Positions 42,708 to 50,748 of a DNA stretch of 64,000 nucleotides are shown here, piece after piece (position 1 is the stretch's first letter; each line of letters begins with the position of its first letter). The DNA comes from Oceanococcus sp041619555 (GTDB taxonomy: Bacteria; Pseudomonadota; Gammaproteobacteria; Nevskiales; Oceanococcaceae), in NCBI GenBank assembly GCA_041619555.1, contig JBFKDQ010000017.1, positions 1 to 64,000 on the forward strand. Direction: 5' to 3'. The translations under genes were made by a program, and so were the position numbers. Below the pieces are notes generated by a model, which was given only the letters and a program-made list of their open reading frames with translations, had not been told where the DNA came from and ran no database searches.

Positions 42708-43520
42708 ATGAGCAGTGCAGATACCAAGACCATAGACCAGTTCATGGCGGAAAATCCGAATGTGGATGTGAGCAAGGCCTGGGAGCGTTGCTTCGGCATT
42801 CTCGCCGGCATCAAGGACCGCATCGCCACACGATTCGAGGTGGCACGCCATCCGTCCTGTGCCGGGCGCGAGTACTACACCAGTCCGGACGGGGCCTTCG
42901 AGGGTTCCTTCAATGCTTACGCCGGGCGTGAGGTCGAGTGGCTGGTGAATTCCTGGCTCGGCAATCGCAAGGCCTCGATCCTGGACATGAACGCCACCTG
43001 CTTTCTTGGCCAGGACACGGACACGCCGCATCTGATCGTGATCTTCGGCACCCTGCCAAAACTGTTCTTTTATGCGGACTATGTGCCACGTCGCAATCTG
43101 ATGACCGACATGGATTATCTCGATCGTTATTACGGCGGTGAGGTGAACGAGGACTGGGTGAAACTGCGCGGAGACACCGATCTGCACTGGTTGGTCAGTC
43201 ATGGCTCCTACATGCGCGCCTACCTGTCGCCGGTGGGGATCAGCATGGCCGGCGATCTGAACGATGCCAATATCGACAAGTTCGAAGCCTATGCCGAGCG
43301 TTTCGTCGCGCGCTGGCTGGGCTGGCTGGATGCACCCCGGCGCGTGCCGCAGCAGGAGCAGCTGGAATTGCAGCGCTACGATCATCGCATTCGTGCACTG
43401 GGCTATGAACGGGACCCGATGAACAAACTGGCGGCCAATGTGTTCGGTGCCGATCAGGTGGAAAAAATGATCCGGATGCGCATGGGGGCCGAGCAGATGG
43501 CCGCCGCACGTCGCTATTGA
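42708..43520 (+). CDS. Red chlorophyll catabolite reductase-like protein, copy B
   Basis: A 270-residue soluble protein. Compared from memory with Arabidopsis RCCR (ACD2), it shares order and spacing over most of its length: an SW near 82-83 after an acidic strand, YADYVPRRNL (122-131; plant LDLPHRKDL), DYLDRYY (136-142; plant DYLKEYY), an SP turn (174-175), LQRYDHRIR (221-229; plant LERRDKSFR) and the closing FGADQVEKMI (246-255; plant FGEEVSSRVV). D236 is the likely partner of the plant catalytic D291; the plant E154 position appears to be Ile. Plant RCCR reduces red chlorophyll catabolite with ferredoxin. It sits between two NOL-like SDR genes. ATG 42708 is preferred to ATG 42663. Confidence 0.75.
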   Translation: MSSADTKTIDQFMAENPNVDVSKAWERCFGILAGIKDRIATRFEVARHPSCAGREYYTSPDGAFEGSFNAYAGREVEWLVNSWLGNRKASILDMNATCFLGQDTDTPHLIVIFGTLPKLFFYADYVPRRNLMTDMDYLDRYYGGEVNEDWVKLRGDTDLHWLVSHGSYMRAYLSPVGISMAGDLNDANIDKFEAYAERFVARWLGWLDAPRRVPQQEQLELQRYDHRIRALGYERDPMNKLAANVFGADQVEKMIRMRMGAEQMAAARRY

Positions 43521-43530
43521 GGGGCAGGGC

Positions 43531-44331
43531 ATGAAGACCATCGTGATTACCGGCAGTACCCGCGGGATTGGTCGGGGCTTGGCGCAGGCGTTTCTGGATC
43601 TCGGCTGCCGTGTGGTGATTTCCGGTCGCAGCGCCGGGTCGGTGGAGCAGGTCGTCGCGGAACTGGAGCGGCAGTTCCCCGGCCGGGTCAGCGGCCTGGC
43701 CTGTGACATCACTGATGTAGGGCAGATCACCGCCCTGTGGCAGCATGCCTGCGAGCGTTTTAATCGTGTCGATGTGTGGATCAACAATGCCGGCATGAGC
43801 ATCCGTCGTGGTCCCTTGCACGAGGCCGAACCGGCGGCCCTGCAGGCCATTGTCGATACCAATCTCACCGGCGTGCTGCTGGCCAACCGGGTGGTGATCG
43901 CGGGTCTGCTGGCGCAGGGCGGCGGCCAGATCTGGAACATGGAAGGCTTTGGCAGCAATGGTGCGACCCAGCCAGGGATCGCGGCCTATGGCGCGACCAA
44001 ACGGGCGATCAACTACCTGAACAAGGCGCTGCAGAAGGAACTCAAGGACACGCCGGTGCAGGTCTGCACCCTGAGTCCCGGCATCGTCGTCACCGACCTG
44101 CTGATTGGCGACTATGATCCGGACTCCGCCGCCTGGGCCAAGGCCAGGAAGATTTTCAATATTCTTGGTGACACGGTGGAAACCGTCACCCCCTGGCTGG
44201 CGCGCCAGGTGCTGGCGAGCAACACGCCGGGTGCCAGGGTCGCCTGGCTCACCACCGGCAAGGCCTTCGGTCGTTTCATGACCGCCGGTTTCAAGAAACG
44301 CGATCTGTTTGCCACCCCGAGCAAGGCCTGA
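43531..44331 (+). CDS. SDR resembling chlorophyll(ide) b reductase NOL/NYC1, copy 2
   Basis: A 266-residue short-chain dehydrogenase, paralogous to the gene at 41846. Motifs: TGSTRGIG (7-14), DVWINNAG (81-88), GGQIWNMEGFGSNG with S142, AAYGATKR with Y153 and K157, LSPGIVVTDLL, then KIFNILGDTVETVTPWL and a WLTTGKAFGRF tail. Plant NOL has GGHIFN-DGAGSDG, AAYGATKR, LSPGMVTTDLL and a similar tail, so this copy looks even closer to NOL than copy 1. Two copies could reduce different formyl or keto groups. It starts 10 bp after the RCCR-like stop. Confidence 0.82.
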   Translation: MKTIVITGSTRGIGRGLAQAFLDLGCRVVISGRSAGSVEQVVAELERQFPGRVSGLACDITDVGQITALWQHACERFNRVDVWINNAGMSIRRGPLHEAEPAALQAIVDTNLTGVLLANRVVIAGLLAQGGGQIWNMEGFGSNGATQPGIAAYGATKRAINYLNKALQKELKDTPVQVCTLSPGIVVTDLLIGDYDPDSAAWAKARKIFNILGDTVETVTPWLARQVLASNTPGARVAWLTTGKAFGRFMTAGFKKRDLFATPSKA

Positions 44332-44338
44332 ATTCACC

Positions 44339-45115
44339 ATGATCAACTATCAAGTCGCCCAACGTGCCCGCATCGGCGTGCTGATCCCTTCCACCAATAC
44401 CGGGGTGGAATACGATCTGCAGAAATTCGGCCTGACCGGTGTCAGCTGGCACCCTTCGCGCTTCTGGATCGAGTTGAAGAACTGGGCAGATGAAGTGCAG
44501 TCTTCCGGCGACGACGAAAACACCGTGTTCGAGCGCTTTCTCGACATGATGCGGGGCGAGATGCCACGGGGCATCAGCAATGTGCTGAGTGCAAAAATCA
44601 CCCATCTGATGCTGGGCATGTCAGCCGAAACCTTCTGGGGCGGCATGCAGGGCAACATCGAGTTCGAAAACGACATCCAGTCCCAGATCGGCGAACTGGG
44701 ACTCACTACCGGCGCCGCGGCCTGTCGTGACGCGCTGCAGTTGTTTGGCGCCAAGCGCATTTCCGTGATTACGCCGTATCCGCCGGTCGGGGATGACAAT
44801 GTGCGCCGCTTTTTCTCCGAGATCGGTTTCGAGGTCAAGCACATCGCCGGTCTGAACCGGCCATCGGCCACCGCGATTGCGGAAACCACGATCAAGCAGG
44901 TGGTCGAAGCGGTCAAAGCGGTGGATGGCGAGGATGTGGACGCAATCATTCAGTGTGGCACCAACCTGTCGACGGTGGACCTGTTCCCGACCCTGGAACA
45001 CTGGCTGGAAAAACCCATGCTGCCGATCAATGTCGCCACCATCTGGCATGCGCTGCGGGCCTGCGGCATCCATGATCAGATCATTGGCAAGGGCCGTTTG
45101 CTGGAAGAGTTCTGA
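44339..45115 (+). CDS. Asp/Glu racemase-superfamily protein, arylmalonate decarboxylase/maleate isomerase-like
   Basis: This 258-residue protein begins RIGVLIPSTNTGVEYDL, as in maleate isomerases, and has one catalytic cysteine, C206 in AIIQCGTNLS. The first cysteine of two-Cys racemases and isomerases is missing: the site reads LMLGMSAETFWGG (91-103). That single-Cys arrangement is like arylmalonate decarboxylase. Possible reactions are decarboxylation of a malonate-type acid (chlorophyll has a beta-keto ester on ring E) or cis-trans isomerisation of a substituted maleate. It is in the operon with the NOL-, RCCR- and chlorophyllase-like genes. Confidence 0.82.
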   Translation: MINYQVAQRARIGVLIPSTNTGVEYDLQKFGLTGVSWHPSRFWIELKNWADEVQSSGDDENTVFERFLDMMRGEMPRGISNVLSAKITHLMLGMSAETFWGGMQGNIEFENDIQSQIGELGLTTGAAACRDALQLFGAKRISVITPYPPVGDDNVRRFFSEIGFEVKHIAGLNRPSATAIAETTIKQVVEAVKAVDGEDVDAIIQCGTNLSTVDLFPTLEHWLEKPMLPINVATIWHALRACGIHDQIIGKGRLLEEF

Positions 45116-45153
45116 AGCCGGGAGTCATCCCGAATTACAAGGAGGCTGCGGTC

Positions 45154-46155
45154 TTGAAGGCAGGCATGATGAACACAAGTTGCTGCAGATGGATGCTGGT
45201 CGCACTGGCGCTCCTCGGTTTGAGCGCCTGCCTTGAAGGGGGCAGGGCGTCCACGCCCATGCGCCTGAACGAGCCCTATGCGGAGCCGCCGCTGCCGGTG
45301 CGGCAGATCTTGCTCGCCGAGCAGGAACAGGGCAATTCACGCGAGATCAGGCTGTTCGTGCCGGCCGTCGATGGTAATTATCCCCTGCTGCAATTCCAGC
45401 ATGGATTCACCTCTGATGTGGACAGCTATACCGAACTGCTGGCGCGCCTGGCCGGCTATGGTTTCGTCATTGCGGCGCCGCAGATGTACGTCGGCGATCC
45501 CAGCTCGGCGCCATCGGTGGCCGAGGAAACGGCCGCCGCGGTGGCGGTGCTGGGCTGGCTTCAGGCGCACATCAACACGGTGCTGGCGCAGATCCTGGGA
45601 CCGGATCTGAATGTTGGCGCCCGCATCGCGGACAGTGGCCTGTTCGGCCATTCGCGTGGCGGCCAGGTTGCCTGGCGCATGCTGTTCGATCATCCGCAGA
45701 CCCGGGCCCGGGCGATTGCCGGTGTCGACCCGGTTGATGGCGATGCACCGCCGTTTCCGCCGGGTGGCACCGGAGCCATGGTCACCGAGGAGCCGGGTGC
45801 TTTCGGGTTTGCGTTTCCCTCTCTGGTCATCGGCATGGGCCTGGGCGCGATGGGTGCGCCCGGCTTCGAATGTGCCCCCAGCAACCGCAACTACCAGCAT
45901 TTTTATGATGCCAGTCTCGCGCCCCGGTACGAAGTGGTGGCCAGCGATTACGGCCATTCCGACATGCTCAATGGCAATGTGCCGAACGCCTTGTGCTATG
46001 GCGCTCTGGATGGCAGCCAGCAGGCGCTGCGCGTGTTCATCGCCTGGCAGTTGGCCAGTTACTTCGGCGCCGTGCTCGATCAGTTGGACAGCCTGGTGTG
46101 GTTGCGCGAGCTCGATATGGCGCCCATTGCCGCCAGCGGCCGGTTTGAGGATTAG
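45154..46155 (+). CDS. Chlorophyllase-family alpha/beta hydrolase, lipoprotein
   Basis: This 333-residue protein matches plant chlorophyllase motif by motif: FQHGFTSD (81-88), a GYGFVIAAPQ strand (101-110; plant HGYILVAPQ), the lipase motif GHSRGG with S167, GVDPVDG with D192 (plant GIDPVAG), VIGMGLG (plant VVGTGLG), CAPSNRNYQHFY (plant CAPTDLNHEEFY) and DYGHSDML with H268 (plant DYGHMDML). The family removes the phytol tail from chlorophyll. The N-terminal signal with lipobox LSAC (C26) places it on the envelope, where it could meet imported or external pigment. The TTG start is chosen because a strong AAGGAGG (45139-45145) lies exactly 8 nt before it; ATG 45166/45169 would be too far. The lipocalin gene follows. 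Confidence 0.87.
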   Translation: MKAGMMNTSCCRWMLVALALLGLSACLEGGRASTPMRLNEPYAEPPLPVRQILLAEQEQGNSREIRLFVPAVDGNYPLLQFQHGFTSDVDSYTELLARLAGYGFVIAAPQMYVGDPSSAPSVAEETAAAVAVLGWLQAHINTVLAQILGPDLNVGARIADSGLFGHSRGGQVAWRMLFDHPQTRARAIAGVDPVDGDAPPFPPGGTGAMVTEEPGAFGFAFPSLVIGMGLGAMGAPGFECAPSNRNYQHFYDASLAPRYEVVASDYGHSDMLNGNVPNALCYGALDGSQQALRVFIAWQLASYFGAVLDQLDSLVWLRELDMAPIAASGRFED

Positions 46156-46187
46156 ACTGATTCTTTTTTACAGGCGGAAAACCGGAC

Positions 46188-46730
46188 ATGAGTGTATTCA
46201 AATGGGCGCGGGCGACGGTGCTGGGTGGCCTGCTCAGTGGCTGCGTCACGATTCCGGACGGCCTGCGTGTGGTCGAAGGCTTCGAGCCACAGCGCTACCT
46301 GGGGCAATGGTACGAGATCGCCCGTCTGGATCATCGCTTCGAGCGGGGCTTGAGTCAGGTCACAGCAACCTATGTCGCACGCGAGGACGGCGGGCTGCGG
46401 GTGCTGAATCGGGGCTATGATGCGGCGAAAGGTCGTTGGAAAGAGGCCGAAGGTCGGGCCTACCTGGTGCAAGGGCCGCAAACCGGCCAGCTCAAGGTCT
46501 CGTTTTTCGGTCCGTTCTACGCGGCCTACAACATCATCGCGCTGGACCCGGACTATCGCCATGCGATGATTGCCGGTCCGGACCGTTCCTATCTGTGGAT
46601 TCTTTCGCGCACCCCGCAACTTCCGGAAGCCACGCTGCAGGCGCTGCTGCGCCAGGCCGCTGAGCAGGGATTCGCGACCGGGGAACTGGTCTTTGTGGCG
46701 CAGGATGCGGCCGCATCTTCACCACCCTGA
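46188..46730 (+). CDS. blc: Bacterial lipocalin (Blc/ApoD-like) lipoprotein
   Basis: This 180-residue lipoprotein has a signal with lipobox LLSGC (C19) and the lipocalin first motif YLGQWYEIARLDHRFERG (37-54), then VTATYVARED, LKVSFFGPFYAAYNIIALDPDY and SYLWILSRTP, the three conserved regions of Blc. Lipocalins of this branch bind lipids, and animal relatives include bilin-binding proteins. It lies 32 bp after the chlorophyllase-like gene, at the end of the operon, so binding of phytol, pigment or a bilin is an attractive inference. Confidence 0.88.
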   Translation: MSVFKWARATVLGGLLSGCVTIPDGLRVVEGFEPQRYLGQWYEIARLDHRFERGLSQVTATYVAREDGGLRVLNRGYDAAKGRWKEAEGRAYLVQGPQTGQLKVSFFGPFYAAYNIIALDPDYRHAMIAGPDRSYLWILSRTPQLPEATLQALLRQAAEQGFATGELVFVAQDAAASSPP

Positions 46731-46782
46731 AGGCCCGAGCCTTGCTCAGGTGGTGATCGCAGCGGTCAAGGCCAACAGGCTC

Positions 46783-46811
46783 GGGCTGCCCGGATTGGCT
46801 CCGGGCGGCCC
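46783..46811. terminator. Strong hairpin between convergent genes
   Basis: GGGCTGCCCGGA (46783-46794) and TCCGGGCGGCCC (46800-46811) pair at 11 of 12 positions around a 5-nt TTGGC loop. The hairpin lies 52 bp after the lipocalin stop and 11 bp beyond the stop of the minus-strand gene. No T-run follows. It marks the right end of the catabolic island's transcription. Confidence 0.5.
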
Positions 46812-46821
46812 GATTGCGGAT

Positions 46822-47484
46822 CTAGCGGCGCGCGCGGCGCAGACCCAGCAGCACCAGCAAGCCGAGCATGAAGCCACCCAGGGCGCCGCCGGCGCTGCGG
46901 CGCTCGACGTAGCCGGAACGGGCTTGCTGGCTGTCTTCAGGTTTGAGCATGGCGGCAAGCACGCTGTTCTGCTGCCAGAAATCATCCACATCCACGCCTT
47001 CTGCCGGTTCGCCCAGGTCCAGTTCGATGGTGCCGGTGTAGGTGGAGCCGATGGCCGTCCAGTAGATGATTTCGAGTGTGTAGCTGGAAACGCCGCCAAA
47101 CGCGACGATCGAGCCGGTTTCGGGCTGGTTGGTGGTCAGCGAACTGACCACTTCATTGCCGTTGCTGTCGTAGACCACCAGGTCGTAATCATCCTGGCCG
47201 GTGGGACTGTCCCAGTCGATACTGATGCGCGCCTGCACGTTGGGATAGAAATCGACGACGTTGTCCGGCAGGTCGATCGTCAGGCTGAAATCATCGCAAT
47301 CCGGCAGCGTGCCGCTGCACACGCCAGCGACGTTGGCCGCCATGTTGGGACCGTTGCTGAACTCGATCGGGCCGGATTCCAGGCTTAGCGTGCCATCGGC
47401 AGGGGTGGCCGCAAGTGCGGCGCCGGAAGCGGAAACGAGCAGGAGCGAGGCGGCGGCATGGCGTGCGCGCTGCAATGAAAGCAT
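46822..47484 (-). CDS. Exported protein with C-terminal sorting-type anchor (GlyGly-CTERM-like)
   Basis: This 220-residue protein has a signal peptide (ending near ALAATP, residue 27), a beta-rich acidic domain with paired cysteines (CSGTLPDC) resembling a pre-peptidase/jelly-roll type domain (WDSPTGQDDYDLVVYDSNGNEV), and a C-terminus of SAGGALGG, a hydrophobic helix and LRRARR. That tail is the pattern of GlyGly-CTERM proteins processed by rhombosortase. Substrate and role are unknown. Convergent with the lipocalin gene. Confidence 0.75.
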   Translation of the reverse strand: MLSLQRARHAAASLLLVSASGAALAATPADGTLSLESGPIEFSNGPNMAANVAGVCSGTLPDCDDFSLTIDLPDNVVDFYPNVQARISIDWDSPTGQDDYDLVVYDSNGNEVVSSLTTNQPETGSIVAFGGVSSYTLEIIYWTAIGSTYTGTIELDLGEPAEGVDVDDFWQQNSVLAAMLKPEDSQQARSGYVERRSAGGALGGFMLGLLVLLGLRRARR

Positions 47485-47629
47485 CAGATGTTCTCCGTAG
47501 AAGGAACAGGACAGGTAAAAAGGGATCAGTTGCCGCTGGCCATGGAAAGGCTGGCCGTCAGGGCAAGCTCACGAACAAGGCCGTCAATAGGTTCCGTCTG
47601 GCCCTTCGATGCACCGGTTCCAGGCTGGT

Positions 47630-48610
47630 TCAGCGCACCGTCAGCACGATCTTGCCGATGTGCGCGCCGGCTTCCATCAGGCGATGGGCTTCAGCGGCCT
47701 GCGCCAGCGGCAGGCTGGTCTCGATGCGGGGGCGGAAGCGGCCGGCTTCGATCAGCGGCCAGACCTGCTTGTGCAGTTGCCGGGCGATTTGTGCCTTGTA
47801 GGCCGACGAGCGTGGGCGCAAGGTCGAGCCGGTGATGGTGAGACGCCGCAGCAGGATCTGCGCCAGCGGCAGTTGGGCCCGGCTGCCGCCCAGCAGGCCG
47901 ATGATGACGATGCGACCATCGTCGGCGAGGCAGTCGATGTCACGTGCGATGTAGTCGCCGCCGACCATGTCCAGAATGACATTCACGCCCTGACCGTCGG
48001 TGAGTTCCCGTACCCGGGCAACGAAATCCTCCGCCCGGTAGTCGATCGCCGCCGCCGCCCCCAGCGCCAGGCAGGCCTGCGCCTTGGCGGTGCTGCCAAC
48101 CGTGGTGAAGACCCGGTGGCCCAGTCCTCGCGCCAGCTGGATGGCGGTGGTGCCGATGCCGCTGCTGCCGCCGTGCACGAGCAGGGATTCGCCGGCCGCG
48201 AGCGCGCCACGCTCGAATACATTGCTCCAGACGGTGAAACAGCATTCCGGCAGGGCAGCGGCTTCAACCATGCTGAGATCCGCCGGAATTGGCAGGCAAT
48301 GGCTGTTCGGCACGCAGCAGTACTGCGCATAGCCGCCGCCGGGTGTCAGCGCGCACACCGCCTGGCCCAGGCGGAGTCCTGTGTCGCCGAGGTCACCGGC
48401 GATGATTTCACCCGCAACTTCGAGCCCCGGCAGGGCCGAGGCATCTCTTGGCGGACGATAAAGGCCGGCGCGCTGCAGCAGGTCCGGCCGGTTGACGCCG
48501 GCCGCGGCCACCTTGATCAGGACCTCACCTGGCCCGGGCACGGGGCGGGGTAGTTCGCGCAATTGCAGGACATCGGGGCCTCCGGGGCGCTGGATCGTGA
48601 TCGCTTGCAT
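47630..48610 (-). CDS. NADPH:quinone oxidoreductase (zinc-free MDR family)
   Basis: This 326-residue medium-chain reductase lacks the zinc ligands of alcohol dehydrogenases and has VAAAGVNRPDLLQRAG (34-49), PGLEVAGEI, the cofactor motif HGGSSGIGTTAIQLA and the DMVGGDY block of the PIG3/QOR type. It reduces quinones or enals with NADPH. ATG 48610 is chosen since residues before it in the open frame are not family-like. A 145-bp gap separates it from the CTERM protein gene. Confidence 0.9.
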   Translation of the reverse strand: MQAITIQRPGGPDVLQLRELPRPVPGPGEVLIKVAAAGVNRPDLLQRAGLYRPPRDASALPGLEVAGEIIAGDLGDTGLRLGQAVCALTPGGGYAQYCCVPNSHCLPIPADLSMVEAAALPECCFTVWSNVFERGALAAGESLLVHGGSSGIGTTAIQLARGLGHRVFTTVGSTAKAQACLALGAAAAIDYRAEDFVARVRELTDGQGVNVILDMVGGDYIARDIDCLADDGRIVIIGLLGGSRAQLPLAQILLRRLTITGSTLRPRSSAYKAQIARQLHKQVWPLIEAGRFRPRIETSLPLAQAAEAHRLMEAGAHIGKIVLTVR

Positions 48611-48778
48611 GGGTTTTCGTGGCCTGAATATGCAGGCAGGACCATAGCAATTCCGCGCCGCCCAGGCATCCGTCCGGCTGGCGGGAAATTCACGCCGGTG
48701 GACGGATAGGGAAGTGCGCGCAGGCGGAGTAGGATGAAGTCTGGCCCGGTGTCGCTGAGCTCCTGGGAGGACTCGAAT

Positions 48779-49684
48779 ATGAAAATCGCCATTTTGTCGC
48801 GCAACCGCAATCTGTATTCCACCAAGAAACTTGTCGAGGCCTGCGAGGTGCGGGGGCATGAGGTTCAGGTGATCGATGCCCTGCGTTGCTACATGAAGAT
48901 CGTGACCCATGGCCCGGAGATTCATTACAAGGGCGAGAACCTGCAGAATTTCGATGCGGTGATTCCGCGCATCGGGGCGTCCGTCACCTTCTACGCCACC
49001 GCAGTCCTGCGGCAGTTCGAGATGATGGGCACCTACCCCTTGAATGAATCGGTGGCGATCACCCGCTCACGCGACAAGCTCAGGGCGCATCAGCTGCTGG
49101 CGCGCAAAGGCATCGGCATGCCGGTGACCGGTTTTGCCCATTCGCCGGATGACACCCGTGATCTGATCCAGTTGGTCGGCGGTGCGCCGCTGGTGATCAA
49201 GTTGCTCGAGGGCACCCAGGGAGTGGGCGTGGTGCTGGCGGAAACCCAGCAGGCCAGCGAATCGGTGATCGAGGCTTTCCGTGGCCTGGATGCCTATATC
49301 CTGCTGCAGGAATTCATCAAGGAAGCCGGCGGCGCGGATATCCGCTGTTTCGTGATCGGTGACAAGGTGGTTGCGACGATGATGCGGCAGGGCCGTGACG
49401 GCGAGTTCCGTTCCAACCTGCATCGCGGCGGGAGCGCGCAAACGGTGAGGATCAGTCCGGCCGAGCGGGCCACGGCGGTGAATGCCGCCAAGGTCATGGG
49501 CTTGAATGTGGCCGGGGTGGACATCCTGCGGGCGAAGTCCGGCCCGGTGGTGATGGAAGTGAACAGCTCGCCTGACCTGGAAGGCATCGAAAAGATCACC
49601 GGCAAGGACATTGCCGGTATGGTCATCGAGTTCATCGAGAAGAATGCAAAATTCGGTCGCACGGCCACCCGCGGCCGGGGCTAG
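48779..49684 (+). CDS. rimK: RimK, ribosomal protein S6 L-glutamate ligase
   Basis: This 301-residue ATP-grasp ligase reads MKIAILSRNRNLYSTKKLVEA at its start, typical of RimK, with PRIGASVTFYATAVLRQFE, the ATP-binding KLLEGTQGVGVVLAE and the metal-binding VVMEVNSSPDLEGIE. RimK adds glutamate residues to the C-terminus of ribosomal protein S6. GGGAGG lies 8 nt before the ATG. The AstE-like gene follows 3 bp later. Confidence 0.95.
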   Translation: MKIAILSRNRNLYSTKKLVEACEVRGHEVQVIDALRCYMKIVTHGPEIHYKGENLQNFDAVIPRIGASVTFYATAVLRQFEMMGTYPLNESVAITRSRDKLRAHQLLARKGIGMPVTGFAHSPDDTRDLIQLVGGAPLVIKLLEGTQGVGVVLAETQQASESVIEAFRGLDAYILLQEFIKEAGGADIRCFVIGDKVVATMMRQGRDGEFRSNLHRGGSAQTVRISPAERATAVNAAKVMGLNVAGVDILRAKSGPVVMEVNSSPDLEGIEKITGKDIAGMVIEFIEKNAKFGRTATRGRG

Positions 49685-49687
49685 CGC

Positions 49688-50716
49688 GTGAGCGAAAACA
49701 ACATCCGCATTGGCGGGGAGGCGGTCACTCCCGGCTGTAATCTTTCCATTGATCTGCCGGTGGCCCAGCTCTACACGCATACGCCGCTGACCATGCCGGT
49801 GCGGGTGCTGCGTGGCCGCAAGCCGGGGCCAACGCTGTTCGTCAGCGCGGCGATCCATGGTGACGAGATCAATGGTGTGGAAATCATTCGCCGATTGCTC
49901 AGGCTGCCGGTGCTGCGGCGTCTGCGCGGCACCTTGATTGCCGTTCCCATCGTCAATGTGCATGGGTTCATCCAGCGCTCACGTTATCTGCCGGATCGAC
50001 GGGACTTGAATCGCAATTTTCCTGGCCACCCGACCGGCTCTCTGGCGGGGCGGGTGGCGCAGGGCTTCGTGCGCGAAATCATCGACAAGAGCGATTGTGG
50101 GATTGATCTGCACACGGGCGCGGTACACCGCAGCAACCTGCCGCAGATCCGTTGCAATCTGCGCTCCGACCAGACCCGCGACATGGCCCATGCTTTCGGT
50201 GCGCCGCTGATTCTGGATTCGCGTTCGGCCGCCGGAACTCTGCGCGCCTACACCGACGAAAACGAGATTCCGGTGCTCCTGTACGAAGCCGGTGAAGCCC
50301 TGCGTTTCGATGAGGCTTGCATCCGCGCCGGCACGCGCGGGGTGATCAACGTGATGCGCCTGCTCGGCATGTTGCCGCGCGCATCGAGGCCGACCGCGGT
50401 GCATGAGCCGATCATTGCGGATCGAAGTCAGTGGGTGCGCGCCGAGGGCAGCGGGGTGCTGCGCACGGTCGCCCGGCTGGGCGCCAAGGTGGCCAAGGAT
50501 CAGGTCCTCGGTTATCTGTCGGATACCCTGGGCGAGTCCGAATCCGTGCTGCGCTCGCCGATCAGCGGGCTGGTGATCGGCAAGCTGGAACTGCCGCTGG
50601 TGTTCGAGGGTGAGGCCGTGTTTCACATTGCCAAGACCACCCGGGCCCACAATGCCGCGGCGCAATGGGAAGAACTGCAGGCCGAAGAGGACCCGGACGA
50701 ACCGGGCATTGTGTAA
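49688..50716 (+). CDS. Succinylglutamate desuccinylase/aspartoacylase-family zinc peptidase
   Basis: This 342-residue M14-type protein has the zinc motif HGDEINGVE (about 58-66), the second ligand in GIDLHTGAVHR, and a biotinyl-lipoyl-like C-terminal part (VLRSPISGLVIGK). It hydrolyses an amide bond of an acidic amino acid derivative. Its pairing with rimK is common in gammaproteobacteria and suggests a role in glutamate-tail metabolism. Start is GTG, 3 bp after the rimK stop. Confidence 0.88.
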   Translation: MSENNIRIGGEAVTPGCNLSIDLPVAQLYTHTPLTMPVRVLRGRKPGPTLFVSAAIHGDEINGVEIIRRLLRLPVLRRLRGTLIAVPIVNVHGFIQRSRYLPDRRDLNRNFPGHPTGSLAGRVAQGFVREIIDKSDCGIDLHTGAVHRSNLPQIRCNLRSDQTRDMAHAFGAPLILDSRSAAGTLRAYTDENEIPVLLYEAGEALRFDEACIRAGTRGVINVMRLLGMLPRASRPTAVHEPIIADRSQWVRAEGSGVLRTVARLGAKVAKDQVLGYLSDTLGESESVLRSPISGLVIGKLELPLVFEGEAVFHIAKTTRAHNAAAQWEELQAEEDPDEPGIV

Positions 50717-50748
50717 TAGGCGTCGCCTTGCCCCTGCCGCGGCTTTCT

